Counted from the first letter of the stretch, positions 16,693 through 26,119 are shown. The stretch is 64,000 nt of DNA from Vibrio marinisediminis (GCF_014050145.1 NZ_JACFYF010000002.1:124001-188000), one strand, 5' to 3'. Numbers and translations: made by a program. The notes: generated by a model from the sequence alone, not told the origin.

Positions 16693-17379
16693 ATGCACTT
16701 AGAACAATTTGATGCTATCTACCAACGCGCTGCCGAACGCAAAGGCGGCGAAGCTCAACTAGAACTGTTGCTGTCTACTCCTCTTTGCAAAGATGACATA
16801 GCCGCAATTAGTGATGACCGTTGGCTCTCTGCCTTCTCAATGAAGGTATTTCAAAGTGGCATGTCGTGGAAAGTGGTACGTAATAAATGGCCAAATTTTG
16901 AAGAGTTGTTTTTCGGTTTCAAGATTGGTCCATTATTAATGCTTTCTGATGAGCATTGGGAAATGAAGTCTACGGATAAGCGCATCATCCGCCACCATAG
17001 TAAAGTGATGTCGATTGCAGCCAATGCCCAAATGATCTACGAAGCAGGTATCGAGCATGGATCTTTTGGCAAAATGGTTGCCAACTGGCCAGCTGAAGAT
17101 ATCACAGGGCTATGGCTCTATTTGAAAAAACATGGGCAACGACTCGGTGGTAACACTGGTCCCTATTCATTGCGCCAAATGGGCGTTGACACCTTCATTT
17201 TATCAAGCGATGTTGAAGCCTATTTGCGTAGCTATAACGTGATTGAAGGCGGTAGAGACACCAAGCGATCTCTTGCTCAATGCAACCAAGCTTTTGCCCA
17301 CTGGCAACAACAAAGCGGACGTTGTTTAACTCACATCAGCCAAATTATTGCTTTTAGCTGCGGTGATAATAGGGTTTAG
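16693..17379 (+). CDS. DNA-3-methyladenine glycosylase I family protein
   Basis: 228-residue Tag-family (HhH-GPD-related) base-excision glycosylase that would remove alkylated adenine from DNA. Family blocks seen: SAFSMKVFQSGMSWKVVRNKWPNFEELF (about 47-75), the helical DKRIIRHHSKVMSIAANAQM region, and GPYSLRQMGVDTFILSSDVEAYL (about 155-178). It is longer than E. coli Tag (187 residues) and lacks its classical zinc-binding N-terminal CxW start, so it belongs to a Tag-like subgroup. It stands alone on the plus strand between two terminator-like hairpins. Confidence 0.8.
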   Translation: MHLEQFDAIYQRAAERKGGEAQLELLLSTPLCKDDIAAISDDRWLSAFSMKVFQSGMSWKVVRNKWPNFEELFFGFKIGPLLMLSDEHWEMKSTDKRIIRHHSKVMSIAANAQMIYEAGIEHGSFGKMVANWPAEDITGLWLYLKKHGQRLGGNTGPYSLRQMGVDTFILSSDVEAYLRSYNVIEGGRDTKRSLAQCNQAFAHWQQQSGRCLTHISQIIAFSCGDNRV

Positions 17380-17448
17380 CGCTCCCTTCCAAATCCTCTA
17401 ACATCGTTAGTATCCGTTTATTCCGCAAACTCATTACCACGATCAATT

Positions 17449-17488
17449 CCACTTAAGCCCAGCAAGATGCCTAACGGGGCTTAAGTGG
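17449..17488. repeat. Inverted repeat between convergent genes
   Basis: Perfect 12-bp arms (CCACTTAAGCCC / GGGCTTAAGTGG) around a 16-nt loop, between the convergent Tag gene and the small secreted gene. No T-run follows on either strand, so it is a weak terminator candidate at best. Confidence 0.5.
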
Positions 17489-17494
17489 GTGTGC

Positions 17495-17959
17495 CTAGCT
17501 AGAATATTGGATGATGCCTAACTCAAGTGCTTGTGCAAAATCAACCTGACCACCAACTAAGGCATATAAAGCGGCTTCGCTTAGCATCAATACCGATGAG
17601 CGATCACCCATTACAGGTGAGGCGTGAATTCTAATGGATGATCCAACCACCTGCGACCAAAGATGGCTATCAACCAGATAGATATAAGAGACTGACTGAA
17701 GCTCATTACCATGCTGGTCAAGCATCAGTTTTAACCACCAGCTAACTCGCCTTAACCCTTTCTGACCCTCTAGTTCATCAACAATACTAATCTGTTTATT
17801 ATCCACAGCCGCAGAGGTCGCAAAGGCGATATCTAGTGACCCAGGGTAACTTTCAGTAAATGGGTTACTGGGTTGTCCATCATAAGAGCAAGCATAGAGC
17901 GGAAAACTCAAGCAAAATGCTGACAAACCCAATATCCATGAGCAGTACGTACGCCCCAT
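17495..17959 (-). CDS. Small secreted protein downstream of alkyl sulfatase
   Basis: 154 residues with a signal peptide ending near LYA (Cys at about 24, in LYACSYDG). That C is preceded by LY-A, close to a lipobox, so a lipoprotein is possible, though the sequence is not canonical. The mature part is beta-rich with no motif I recognise. Its start is 8 bp downstream of the alkyl sulfatase stop and has a GGGGGGAAG ribosome site, so the two form an operon. A role with the sulfatase in the envelope is inferred only from position. Confidence 0.7.
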   Translation of the reverse strand: MGRTYCSWILGLSAFCLSFPLYACSYDGQPSNPFTESYPGSLDIAFATSAAVDNKQISIVDELEGQKGLRRVSWWLKLMLDQHGNELQSVSYIYLVDSHLWSQVVGSSIRIHASPVMGDRSSVLMLSEAALYALVGGQVDFAQALELGIIQYSS

Positions 17960-17967
17960 CTTCCCCC

Positions 17968-19923
17968 CTAAGGTGTCACAATGTTAAACCAGAAGTTGAA
18001 CGTATCGAGCATGCCCACAAAATCACCAAAGACTTTTTGGTCACCCTTCAACTTGATCTGACCATCAGCAATAGCTTGCTCCAGTGTGATCTCACCTAGC
18101 TGAACATTGTCTAAGGCTTCTTTCGTCAGCGTCAAGGAAACATCAGGTTCGTCACTCAACACACTGGTGTGGTTAAGAACCGAATTTTCAATATAAAGGG
18201 TGTATTGTTCATCTAGGTCAGTGAAATTGATATTGATCGTATAGTTCTTACCTGCCGCTTTTTCTGGAATAATTCTTACCGCTAAGTAATCAAATAACAT
18301 TTCTGGTGGCATATTCTTGATAATATCGGGAGATGCGGTATTAGTGCCGCCAGTACTTGGTGTGCCATTACGTAACTCAAACGCACCTTGTAAATAGACA
18401 GAACGCCAAGGACCTGACTCAGCTTGATAACCTAGCTGCTCATAGGCATCTGCGAGCAGCTCCTTCCCTTGCTCACTTTTCGGGTTTGCAAACACAACTT
18501 GCTTCATCACCTCAGCAACCCAACGATATTCACCAGAAGAAAAGTCTGCTGTCGCTTGTTTGATAACCGACGCCTCTCCCCCCATGTATTGCACGTATTT
18601 AATTGCCGCTTCTGTCGGTGGTAAATTATTAAGATCAGATGGGTTACCACTATACCAACCCATATAGCGCTGATACACAGCACGGCTATTATGGCGAAGT
18701 GTTCCGTAGTAACCTCGCGTACTCCAGTTTTGCTCTATCTCGGTAGGAAATTCGATCATTTCCGATATTTCAGAGCCGATGTAACCCTGGTTCATTAAGC
18801 GAACGGTTTGATCATGCGTATATTTGTACATATCACGCTGAAGCTTAAAGTACTCAACGATCTCTTCTTGTCCCCACATAGGCCAATGATGGCTTTGGAA
18901 TTTTACATCAACTTCATCGCCCCACATCTCAATGGTTTCATTGAGGTAAGATGACCATATCAAGGCGTCACGCACTTGCGCACCACGAAGCGTGAGAATG
19001 TTATGCATGGTATTAGTACTATTCTCCGCCATCCACAGCGCTTTCTTCTCAGGGATCCACGTATTAATCTCTGTTGGAGCTTCAGAACCTGGTGTGTATT
19101 GGAAAACCATCTTCACTCCGTCGACACTATGTTCTTCGCCAGTTTTTTCGATGATCAATGTTGGGCGAATTAAAGTCGCCAACCCTGTCGATGTCGTTTG
19201 TCCTAGTCCACCATTGACACCGCCTTGAGCATTTCGAGGAAGCAATGCACCATACATATATATCGCACGTCGTCCCATCGCATTACCAGCTATCACGTTC
19301 TCAGATACAGCATGTTCAGTAAAACCATGAGAGGCAATAATTTGCACTTTTCCTGCTTTGACATCCGCTTCATCAACAATACCGCGAACCCCACCGAAGT
19401 GATCAATATGACTATGGCTATATATAACCGCACTCACTGGGCGCTCACCTAACTCAGCATTAATAAAATCCAACGCTGCTTTAGCCGTTTCTTGAGAAAT
19501 GAGAGGGTCAAATACAATCCACCCTGTCTTACCTTCAACAAAAGTTATGTTCGTTAAGTCATAGCCGCGCACTTGATATATACCATCAGTCACTTTGAAC
19601 AAACCATTCATCACATTCAGTTGCGCGTTTCTCCACAAACTAGGGTTGACGCTATCAGGTGCTTTAGCATCTTGGGTGATAAATTTCTTATACTCTTCGA
19701 GATCCCAAACCACGTTGCCTTGATCATTGGTAATGGTCACAACATCCTGTTTTGCGATAAATCCTTTTTGTGCCCGTTCGAAATCTTTCACATCATCAAA
19801 GGGTAAGGTTTTATAAAGGGATTGATTAGCTTCAATGGTAGCTTGTGTGGCGGGCTTTGACTCTGTGGCAAAACTCCCTGTGGAAATGACCATCGCCATT
19901 AGCGAAATGGTGAGATGCTTCAT
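17968..19923 (-). CDS. SdsA1-type alkyl sulfatase (metallo-beta-lactamase fold)
   Basis: 651-residue exported enzyme that would hydrolyse primary alkyl sulfates such as dodecyl sulfate to alcohol and sulfate. A signal peptide (1-19, ending SFA) precedes a dimerisation stretch. The zinc site motif SHSHIDHFGG lies at about 168-177, with further ligands expected around GNAMGRRAIYMYG and WMAENSTNTMHNI. The C-terminal ~120 residues (MPPEMLFDYLAVRI to the end) are SCP2-like, as in SdsA1/BDS1/YjcS. It is first in a two-gene operon. Periplasmic location is consistent with detergent detoxification or carbon scavenging. Confidence 0.92.
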   Translation of the reverse strand: MKHLTISLMAMVISTGSFATESKPATQATIEANQSLYKTLPFDDVKDFERAQKGFIAKQDVVTITNDQGNVVWDLEEYKKFITQDAKAPDSVNPSLWRNAQLNVMNGLFKVTDGIYQVRGYDLTNITFVEGKTGWIVFDPLISQETAKAALDFINAELGERPVSAVIYSHSHIDHFGGVRGIVDEADVKAGKVQIIASHGFTEHAVSENVIAGNAMGRRAIYMYGALLPRNAQGGVNGGLGQTTSTGLATLIRPTLIIEKTGEEHSVDGVKMVFQYTPGSEAPTEINTWIPEKKALWMAENSTNTMHNILTLRGAQVRDALIWSSYLNETIEMWGDEVDVKFQSHHWPMWGQEEIVEYFKLQRDMYKYTHDQTVRLMNQGYIGSEISEMIEFPTEIEQNWSTRGYYGTLRHNSRAVYQRYMGWYSGNPSDLNNLPPTEAAIKYVQYMGGEASVIKQATADFSSGEYRWVAEVMKQVVFANPKSEQGKELLADAYEQLGYQAESGPWRSVYLQGAFELRNGTPSTGGTNTASPDIIKNMPPEMLFDYLAVRIIPEKAAGKNYTININFTDLDEQYTLYIENSVLNHTSVLSDEPDVSLTLTKEALDNVQLGEITLEQAIADGQIKLKGDQKVFGDFVGMLDTFNFWFNIVTP

Positions 19924-20135
19924 GTTAAATCCTTTTAATATGACTAAAAACGCATATTGTGAAGGTAGTTAACATCCGCCACGTTTTCAAACTCATCAAC
20001 TCAATTAATTAAGACAGGAAAAGGGGCAGCTAGAGATGGGTCTTACTCACATACTAAGCAACACCCAATCTTTTCTTGGTTTGTGACCGGTTACCTGCGA
20101 CAATCCAAGCACTATTACTATACCAATGGATATCT

Positions 20136-20375
20136 ATGAAACTTTTAGTTCGCAATCTTGCACGCACTACCACTGAACACGAAATTCGCGTTCTATTTTC
20201 TGCTCATGGTGATGTTGCCGAATGTACGTTGGTTTTGGATCAAGAGACAGGTTCATCAAAGGGTTTTGCGTTTGTTGAAATGCCAAACGAAGATGAAGCG
20301 AAAACAGCGATTGCTAACCTAAACTCGGCGACAATTGCTAAGCAAAAAATCCGCGTAAAAAAAGCGGATAGCTAA
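20136..20375 (+). CDS. Small RRM RNA-binding protein
   Basis: 79-residue single RNA-recognition-motif protein with RNP2 LLVRNL (3-8) and RNP1 KGFAFVEM (42-49), both with aromatic residues able to stack on RNA bases. The start is ATG 20136, preceded by GGA; the longer frame upstream is not protein-like. Similar small bacterial RRM proteins are often cold- or stress-induced; here nothing in the sequence shows that. A hairpin follows directly. Confidence 0.9.
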   Translation: MKLLVRNLARTTTEHEIRVLFSAHGDVAECTLVLDQETGSSKGFAFVEMPNEDEAKTAIANLNSATIAKQKIRVKKADS

Positions 20376-20387
20376 TATAGCGTCCAC

Positions 20388-20414
20388 AAGCCGACTTACT
20401 CAATGAGTCGGCTT
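20388..20414 (+). terminator. Hairpin after the RRM gene
   Basis: AAGCCGACT / AGTCGGCTT perfect 9-bp stem, 9-nt loop. It is followed only by a broken pyrimidine run, so termination is probable but not certain. Confidence 0.6.
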
Positions 20415-20461
20415 ATACTTCTCCTTTTTATCCCTCAAACCACCAGTCGTAACACCTCGCG

Positions 20462-20758
20462 TTAAGCGAACACGCCCCCCAACGCCATCAGTACAACAAA
20501 CGAAACCACCTTGGTAAAAACCACCACCCATATACAATCCCCAAAACTGGCATTGGCTGCTTTACTTAATAAATACACAAAAAGCAGTAACCCTAATATC
20601 CACCCTACTGCTGGGGTCAAAGAAACCAAAGCAACAGACAGCGCAATAATAAGCAGTGATTTAAAATCAACAATAACATACGAAAGTTTTGAGGCGACGT
20701 ACATACAGCATGTTGTGATAAACGCATCCATCACAAACACCAAGGCTTCTAGTCCCAC
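20462..20758 (-). CDS. Small membrane protein of unknown function
   Basis: 98 residues with about three hydrophobic segments (5-25, 33-65 as one or two, 76-97). It starts at GTG 20758 with an AGGAG ribosome site six bases upstream, which decides the start. It follows the DUF3147 gene after 36 bp and is probably co-transcribed. No family recognised. Confidence 0.7.
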   Translation of the reverse strand: MGLEALVFVMDAFITTCCMYVASKLSYVIVDFKSLLIIALSVALVSLTPAVGWILGLLLFVYLLSKAANASFGDCIWVVVFTKVVSFVVLMALGGVFA

Positions 20759-20794
20759 AATTTACTCCTTACCACAAACAACAAAAGAGAGTGT

Positions 20795-21145
20795 CTATAA
20801 TAGGTTGATTCCAAACTGTTTTGCTATCAAATGAGTCAATGCAAAGCACATAATTGAAACCAAACAGCTCATTAATAAGGTGAACCAGAATGAATACTTA
20901 CTGAGTAAATAAGGGAAAAGCAAAAACATCGGTAGCGTTGGCAGCACATACCAAAAGGTATAAAAGGCATGATTTGACAGCTTCTCATTGCCTTGATTTT
21001 CGATGTACATCCAAATCAGCGCTAAAATAGTTACAGTCGGAAGTGCCGCAACCAAAGCACCAACCTTATCACTGCGCTTAGCAATTTCAGAAATAGCCAC
21101 AACAATGGCTGCAGTTGTTAGATATTTAAACACTAACCATAACAT
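20795..21145 (-). CDS. DUF3147 family membrane protein
   Basis: 116-residue protein with four predicted membrane helices and the family-like start MLWLVFKYLTTAAIVVAISEIAKRSDKVGALVAALP. Function of the family is unknown; its fold resembles small multidrug-type or permease half-proteins, but that is only a resemblance. It is first gene of a two-gene membrane-protein operon with the 98-residue protein. Confidence 0.8.
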   Translation of the reverse strand: MLWLVFKYLTTAAIVVAISEIAKRSDKVGALVAALPTVTILALIWMYIENQGNEKLSNHAFYTFWYVLPTLPMFLLFPYLLSKYSFWFTLLMSCLVSIMCFALTHLIAKQFGINLL

Positions 21146-21420
21146 CTTTACTTTCCCAACCTGATGAAACGCTAAATGTATCCAGTTTAGTCTAACAAGA
21201 CGCTAATCCGCGTATGACGACACGTCACTAGAGAAAACCATGGTGACACAAACCGTTAACCCAAATTGAGAGCCAAAGCAGCCTATCGATAACAAACCAA
21301 TCAGTGCCTAGCCATGCCTATTCAAATCAGGATAAAACTCCAAATGATACGTTTATCAATACTTGACTATTTTAGTATGATATTATCCAGTAATATTGAT
21401 GTATAAACGAGGAATCAACC

Positions 21421-21582
21421 ATGGCGCTATCAATTAAAAAGATATTTCAAAAGAAAGACTCTGAAGCAAAAACGGAAGCGGCTGAAAAACAACACCCGGC
21501 TGAAACGTCCAATAAAGATGGCGGTGCTGAGAAAAAAAACAAGCATGACACACCAAGTGGCTGCTGTGGTTCGTGCTCGTAA
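21421..21582 (+). CDS. CCGSCS-motif small protein
   Basis: 53-residue highly charged protein (MALSIKKIFQKKD...), rich in Lys, Glu and Ala, ending exactly in GCCGSCS. This C-terminal motif defines a small family seen in Vibrio and Shewanella-type bacteria, function unknown. Ribosome site GAGG eight bases upstream and an intrinsic terminator right after the stop support a real gene. The three clustered Cys could bind a metal or be lipid- or redox-modified. No neighbour on the same strand is close enough to be operonic. Confidence 0.8.
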   Translation: MALSIKKIFQKKDSEAKTEAAEKQHPAETSNKDGGAEKKNKHDTPSGCCGSCS

Positions 21583-21596
21583 CAAACGACTTAATG

Positions 21597-21622
21597 ACCT
21601 CAGGGTTACTCCTGAGGTTTTG
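21597..21622 (+). terminator. Terminator of the CCGSCS gene
   Basis: ACCTCAGG / CCTGAGGT stem, 6-nt loop, followed by TTT. Confidence 0.75.
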
Positions 21623-21683
21623 CTTTAAACTCGGTTGTTGTGCCTGACCTCCTATCCCCCACGGAACATTTAGACAGAAAAGG

Positions 21684-24308
21684 CTATTGCGAAATTCTGT
21701 TTCCTAGCGTCCATTTCGATATCATATTTAGCAAGTCCTCTTTCTTAACCGGCTTGGTTAGATAGTCATCCATCCCAACTTCAATACTCTTATCTTGCTC
21801 TTCTTGCAACGCATGGGCAGAAAAAGCCACAACAGGGCACCACGAATACCCATTCGATTTTTGCAGCTCTCGAATATCTTGGGTTAGACTAAATCCATCT
21901 TTATTCGGCATTGAAATATCGGTGATGACGAGGTCGGGGGCAGTACGTTGATATAGCGCCATTGCGACTTCACCATCTTCCGCCAAAATAAGGTTAACAC
22001 CCGTATCTTCAAGCATTTTCGAGATGAGAATTCGATTCACTCGGCTATCTTCAGCCACCAGCAGGTTTACGCCAGAAAAATTCGACCCGACTTTTTCTTT
22101 CTCATTGCCCTCTCTCTGATGATGCGCTTGGAAGCAATCAAGTAACTTTTTGTGCGTAACCGGTTGAGATATACAATGCTTACCATCAACGGTTTTATCA
22201 CGTTCTCGCTCCATCATTATTGGCTCAAGCAACACAACCGCACTCTCCGCTTTTGTCATACGCTGGCTTAACTTATCAATAACCTCATAGGCTTTAGAGT
22301 CACAGTCACCTATGATTATTCGGTCGTAGCGAGCACCATTATCAATATCTTGAGCATGCTTTATCGTTTCTGACGTTACATGCGTGATTCTCAAGCAAAT
22401 CTGCTGGGCGATACGATGCAATTGTTTGACTCGTGGAAGATAATCATCAACCAATAAAATATGCACACCTTCAAGAGTGGTTGAATGATATTCCATTTCG
22501 GCTTGCTGTTTGAGCTCTAAGCAAAAGCTGAAACATGACCCAACTCCAACGGTCGAGGTAACGGTCAATTCTCCGCCATACATTTGAATTAACCGTTTCG
22601 ATATCGCAAGCCCTAACCCAGTCCCTTCATATCGTCGCGTCACTGAGTTATCTACTTGCTCAAATTTCTCCATCACATGAGGTAAACGGTCAGCAGGGAT
22701 ACCTATCCCAGTATCAATCACATCAAACTGATATAACTGGCGACTGTTTTGATTTGATTCTGCCACTTTGAGCAGCACATGCCCGCTTTCCGTAAACTTA
22801 AGTGCGTTACCGATTAAGTTGAGTAGGATTTGATTAATCCTTCCTTTATCACCAATAACCGCGCAATTGATTGTAAGTGGCATATCCACTAAAAGCAGAA
22901 GATTCTTATGCGTTGCTTGATAGGCACACAGACTGGTGCAATTTTCTATCAATTCTCTTAAATCAAATGCCTCCTCAACCAAACTCAACTTGCCAGCTTC
23001 AACTTTACTGTAGTCGAGTATGTCATTGATTACGGTGACTAAGTTTCCTGCCGATTTATGGAGCAGTGACAATAAGCCTTTTTGTTCGGCTTTATTTTCA
23101 TTTTCCAGCAGTAATTCACTGATCCCCAAAATTGCGTTCATGGGTGTGCGGATTTCATGGCTCATATTTGCCAAAAATTCAGATTTTGCTTTCGCTGCCT
23201 TATTCGATTTTTCAACTGCGGCGGAAAGCTGTTGCTCAATTTTACGTCTATCAGTGATATCTCGCTCAACCGCGACAAATCTCAAAAGCTGATCGCTTTC
23301 ATCAAAGACCGGGAAAAGATCAAGCTCCACCCAGTATTTGTTGCCCGACTTGGTGTAGTTAACGATCTCTACCCGCGTTGGCTGTTGCTTTCGTATACTT
23401 TCAGATAGTAGCGCTATCGCCTTACGATCAGACTCATCGCCTTGTAATAACGCCCCCGGATTCTTCCCCATAGCCTCTTCATATGAGTACTCCGTGAGCT
23501 GCTCGAAAGCTGAGTTCACCCAAACGATTTTGCCATCAGAATCGGTAATAATCACGGTGTCGCGGGCGTGTTCTGCCACTTCTGCAAGTAACGATACTTT
23601 GTCAGATAATAACTTTTGAGTGCGGTATTGCTGCTCTAAGTTATCTTGTGCTTGAGCAAGAGAGGTGGACATAAGATTGAACGCATCCCCCACTCTAGTA
23701 ACTTCATCATTACCCGATATTTCAATCTGCGTACCCGGACCTTGCTCAGTAACTCTAACAACCCCTCTACGTAGTAAATCCAACCGCTTCAATAAATAGC
23801 TTCCAAGTGCAAATGAAAACAGCGCCACCAACGACATTTCAATAACAGCAATGAAAATACTGGCTTGCTTAGCATAACTAAAGAGTTGATGAATCTCATC
23901 GACTCGCACACCCATTTCAACCAAGCCAAACGACTGCTCTCCTAACAGAATTGGAGTAGCAACATCAAAAATGCCATCTGGAACATCAAATGGACGAATT
24001 GCCGTATCAACACCTTGATAGTCACCTTGCCGAGTCAGTTCTACACCACTTCGGTCTGATATTCTGATGTAGGCTAAGTTATGCTCGCTGACCACAGATT
24101 GAGCGAAGCTATCTAGATATGCGAGATCCGTGGCGATAACAGCATCTCGGGATGCCTTAGCGAAAACACTCACCAGTTGCTGACTACCAATTTCTAAACT
24201 CTGCTCATTGGAGGTTTTCAACCAACTAAGACCACTAATGATCAAGACGCCAAGCGCTAGCGCTTCAATCAGTGCGATACCAATAATAGTTTTAGAACGA
24301 AGAGTCAT
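21684..24308 (-). CDS. Hybrid sensor histidine kinase (PAS, HK, pseudo-receiver, receiver)
   Basis: 874-residue inner-membrane kinase. TM1 (about 8-30), periplasmic sensor region (about 35-145), TM2 (about 148-175), HAMP-like linker, PAS (about 245-360), HisKA with MSHEIRTPMNAILG (about 385), ATPase with NLIGNALKF, DTGIGIP and GTGLGLAISKRL. A degenerate receiver follows (ILLVDDYLPRVK, with no clear phospho-Asp motif), then an intact receiver at the end (AEDSRVNR; phospho-acceptor in LVITDISMP; Lys in LTKPVK). It lies 10 bp after the PhnD-like binding protein, in one operon. No partner response regulator or Hpt gene is adjacent, so output probably goes through a phosphorelay elsewhere. Confidence 0.93.
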   Translation of the reverse strand: MTLRSKTIIGIALIEALALGVLIISGLSWLKTSNEQSLEIGSQQLVSVFAKASRDAVIATDLAYLDSFAQSVVSEHNLAYIRISDRSGVELTRQGDYQGVDTAIRPFDVPDGIFDVATPILLGEQSFGLVEMGVRVDEIHQLFSYAKQASIFIAVIEMSLVALFSFALGSYLLKRLDLLRRGVVRVTEQGPGTQIEISGNDEVTRVGDAFNLMSTSLAQAQDNLEQQYRTQKLLSDKVSLLAEVAEHARDTVIITDSDGKIVWVNSAFEQLTEYSYEEAMGKNPGALLQGDESDRKAIALLSESIRKQQPTRVEIVNYTKSGNKYWVELDLFPVFDESDQLLRFVAVERDITDRRKIEQQLSAAVEKSNKAAKAKSEFLANMSHEIRTPMNAILGISELLLENENKAEQKGLLSLLHKSAGNLVTVINDILDYSKVEAGKLSLVEEAFDLRELIENCTSLCAYQATHKNLLLLVDMPLTINCAVIGDKGRINQILLNLIGNALKFTESGHVLLKVAESNQNSRQLYQFDVIDTGIGIPADRLPHVMEKFEQVDNSVTRRYEGTGLGLAISKRLIQMYGGELTVTSTVGVGSCFSFCLELKQQAEMEYHSTTLEGVHILLVDDYLPRVKQLHRIAQQICLRITHVTSETIKHAQDIDNGARYDRIIIGDCDSKAYEVIDKLSQRMTKAESAVVLLEPIMMERERDKTVDGKHCISQPVTHKKLLDCFQAHHQREGNEKEKVGSNFSGVNLLVAEDSRVNRILISKMLEDTGVNLILAEDGEVAMALYQRTAPDLVITDISMPNKDGFSLTQDIRELQKSNGYSWCPVVAFSAHALQEEQDKSIEVGMDDYLTKPVKKEDLLNMISKWTLGNRISQ

Positions 24309-24318
24309 ACGCCACCAA

Positions 24319-25158
24319 TTAAAGGGAAATACCTAACTGAACAATGTCATCCCAGTCACTATCTTGCGCCGTTTGAAGCCCTTTAATACTGAGCATACTG
24401 AAGCTTCGCTGTGCTTGAGGATCTTGGTTTAACAATGTAATCGCATCGCGTAGAGCTTGTTTTACCTCAGGCGCAATTTGGTTGGAAACGGCGAAAGCAT
24501 GGGGCGTATAAGCATTGGTACGGTAGATAATCTTCAATTCTTGTTTGGTTTTATCATCAAAGCTATTAAATGTTCGACCTACACCACCACCAGCAGGATA
24601 AAGCCCTTTTGCTACCCCTAAATAGACCGAATCATGAGAACCAACAAACTTCGCTTCAAAATTAATGCCTTTTTGACCAAGCTCCGATTGATTGATGATC
24701 GATGCGCCAAATGCTCTAGGCGCTGGAAAAGCAATTACTTGATTTTGCAGATCTTGTAGGTCTCCCTGCCAGTCACGCCGAACAACCAAAATACCTTTGA
24801 TTTGTTTATCTTTAGCTCGAGCCAATGCGGTATAGCCCGGGGTATGGTTCACTAAGGTAAAATGATAGGGATTCATATACGACATATCATATTCACCCGC
24901 CAACAAACGGGTTTCAAATGTCGGTATATCTCGAGCGGTCGCAAATCTAATCTCAACCCCTGCGAGCTCTCCCCAGCGGTCTAATAGTGGTTGCCATTGC
25001 TGAGCCAGCTTTGCAGCGGATTGTTGCGGTACCACACCAAAAATTAGTGACGGCTTAGCGACAACACCTGCGGTATAAAACACGCACAGCGAATACAAAA
25101 CGAATGTGATTATTTTTTTATTCACCTCGGCAAGGTATGCCAAAATTTCAACTCTCAT
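24319..25158 (-). CDS. PhnD-type periplasmic substrate-binding protein, sensor partner
   Basis: 279-residue exported binding protein of the PhnD (phosphonate/phosphite binding-protein) superfamily. Signal segment about 15-35 (ends VVAKPS). The family pattern is visible: FGVVPQQSAAKLAQQWQPLL, then MSYMNPYHFTLV, then VGSHDSVYLGVAKG. It has a good ribosome site (GGAGAGG). No ABC permease or ATPase is next to it. Instead it is coupled to the hybrid kinase, so it probably presents a ligand to the kinase periplasmic domain rather than feeding a transporter. Ligand unknown. Confidence 0.88.
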   Translation of the reverse strand: MRVEILAYLAEVNKKIITFVLYSLCVFYTAGVVAKPSLIFGVVPQQSAAKLAQQWQPLLDRWGELAGVEIRFATARDIPTFETRLLAGEYDMSYMNPYHFTLVNHTPGYTALARAKDKQIKGILVVRRDWQGDLQDLQNQVIAFPAPRAFGASIINQSELGQKGINFEAKFVGSHDSVYLGVAKGLYPAGGGVGRTFNSFDDKTKQELKIIYRTNAYTPHAFAVSNQIAPEVKQALRDAITLLNQDPQAQRSFSMLSIKGLQTAQDSDWDDIVQLGISL

Positions 25159-25443
25159 TCAAACCTCTCCGCCCTATAAGGCAACTACGCCAGTTTTGTT
25201 TTAGCTACTTATTGATGATAGTAAACTATTTGAATTACTGTGTTTTTTTGGCAATTTCACCCCTCATTTTTAAGTGAAAAGATAAGGCGAATTTGTTCAA
25301 CATCGATTTGTAGTACGAAATAAAAAAAAGCAGGCAAGCATCGGATACAATAAAACTGGCGTAAAGTAGGTACTTTACATCACAATAAAAGAAGCGTGCG
25401 TAGGTTGCGCAGACGAACCTAACAAGATAATCGGAAGTAAATT

Positions 25444-25995
25444 GTGGCAAACCCAGAATACAAAGAAGTGTTAGATGGACTTGATAAACTCAGCGTGTGT
25501 TTGTACCGCGCAGGGATTACTGGTTTAGCTCTATCATTACTTCTGCTCTCAATAATATTGAGCGGTGTGACCAGTCGTTTCGCTGAATATAGCAATGTTG
25601 TTTTGCTCGCGATCAGTACTTCAGCGGCGTTATCCGCGGCCAATATCCATATCTACAGCAAACATGTCCGCGCGGCTATTTGCTGGTCAGCTTGGGTGGG
25701 CATTCTGTTGATGCTTAGCGACCCCGAACAAACCAGAATTTGGCTATCGTTAGGCTTTATTTTTGTCACCTTCTCTGGCATCGCTTTAAAAGAATCGTTT
25801 TGTTTTAAAGTGTTGGGGTTAAAGCTCGTTCCTTTGTTATTAGCCGCCAGTACTTTATCACTCTGGTTACAACAACAACTAGTAGCCTCGATTTTGATGG
25901 CTACTTCCGCGCTTGTTATCGGATACTTAGCCATCATCAAATGGCGTATGCCACTCCACTTTGATATTGGCATCAAAGCCAACTATGAAATCTAA
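25444..25995 (+). CDS. DUF2301-type integral membrane protein
   Basis: 183 residues with about five to six membrane helices after a short soluble start (MANPEYKEVLDGLDKLSVCLYRAG). It starts at GTG 25444 with GGAAG upstream, diverging from the PhnD/kinase operon across 285 bp in which I see no other gene. Family function unknown. A bidirectional terminator follows. Confidence 0.7.
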   Translation: MANPEYKEVLDGLDKLSVCLYRAGITGLALSLLLLSIILSGVTSRFAEYSNVVLLAISTSAALSAANIHIYSKHVRAAICWSAWVGILLMLSDPEQTRIWLSLGFIFVTFSGIALKESFCFKVLGLKLVPLLLAASTLSLWLQQQLVASILMATSALVIGYLAIIKWRMPLHFDIGIKANYEI

Positions 25996-26071
25996 GCCAA
26001 TAAGATAGGACACGAGTTCCCATTAGCGAAATAATGGCAATGAATATCTCTTGTTATTCTCTCTATCTGAT

Positions 26072-26101
26072 AAAAAAGCCTCGTTTAAATGAGGTTTTTT
26101 T
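26072..26101. terminator. Bidirectional terminator
   Basis: CCTC / GAGG stem extended by A-run and T-run flanks, between the convergent genes at 25444-25995 and 26120-26713. Confidence 0.8.
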
Positions 26102-26119
26102 ACACGCTCTGCCGATTGG

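Noticed and set aside
17449-17488. Rho-independent terminator between Tag and the secreted protein gene
   Set aside because: Stem is perfect but no T-run follows on either strand; kept only as an inverted repeat.
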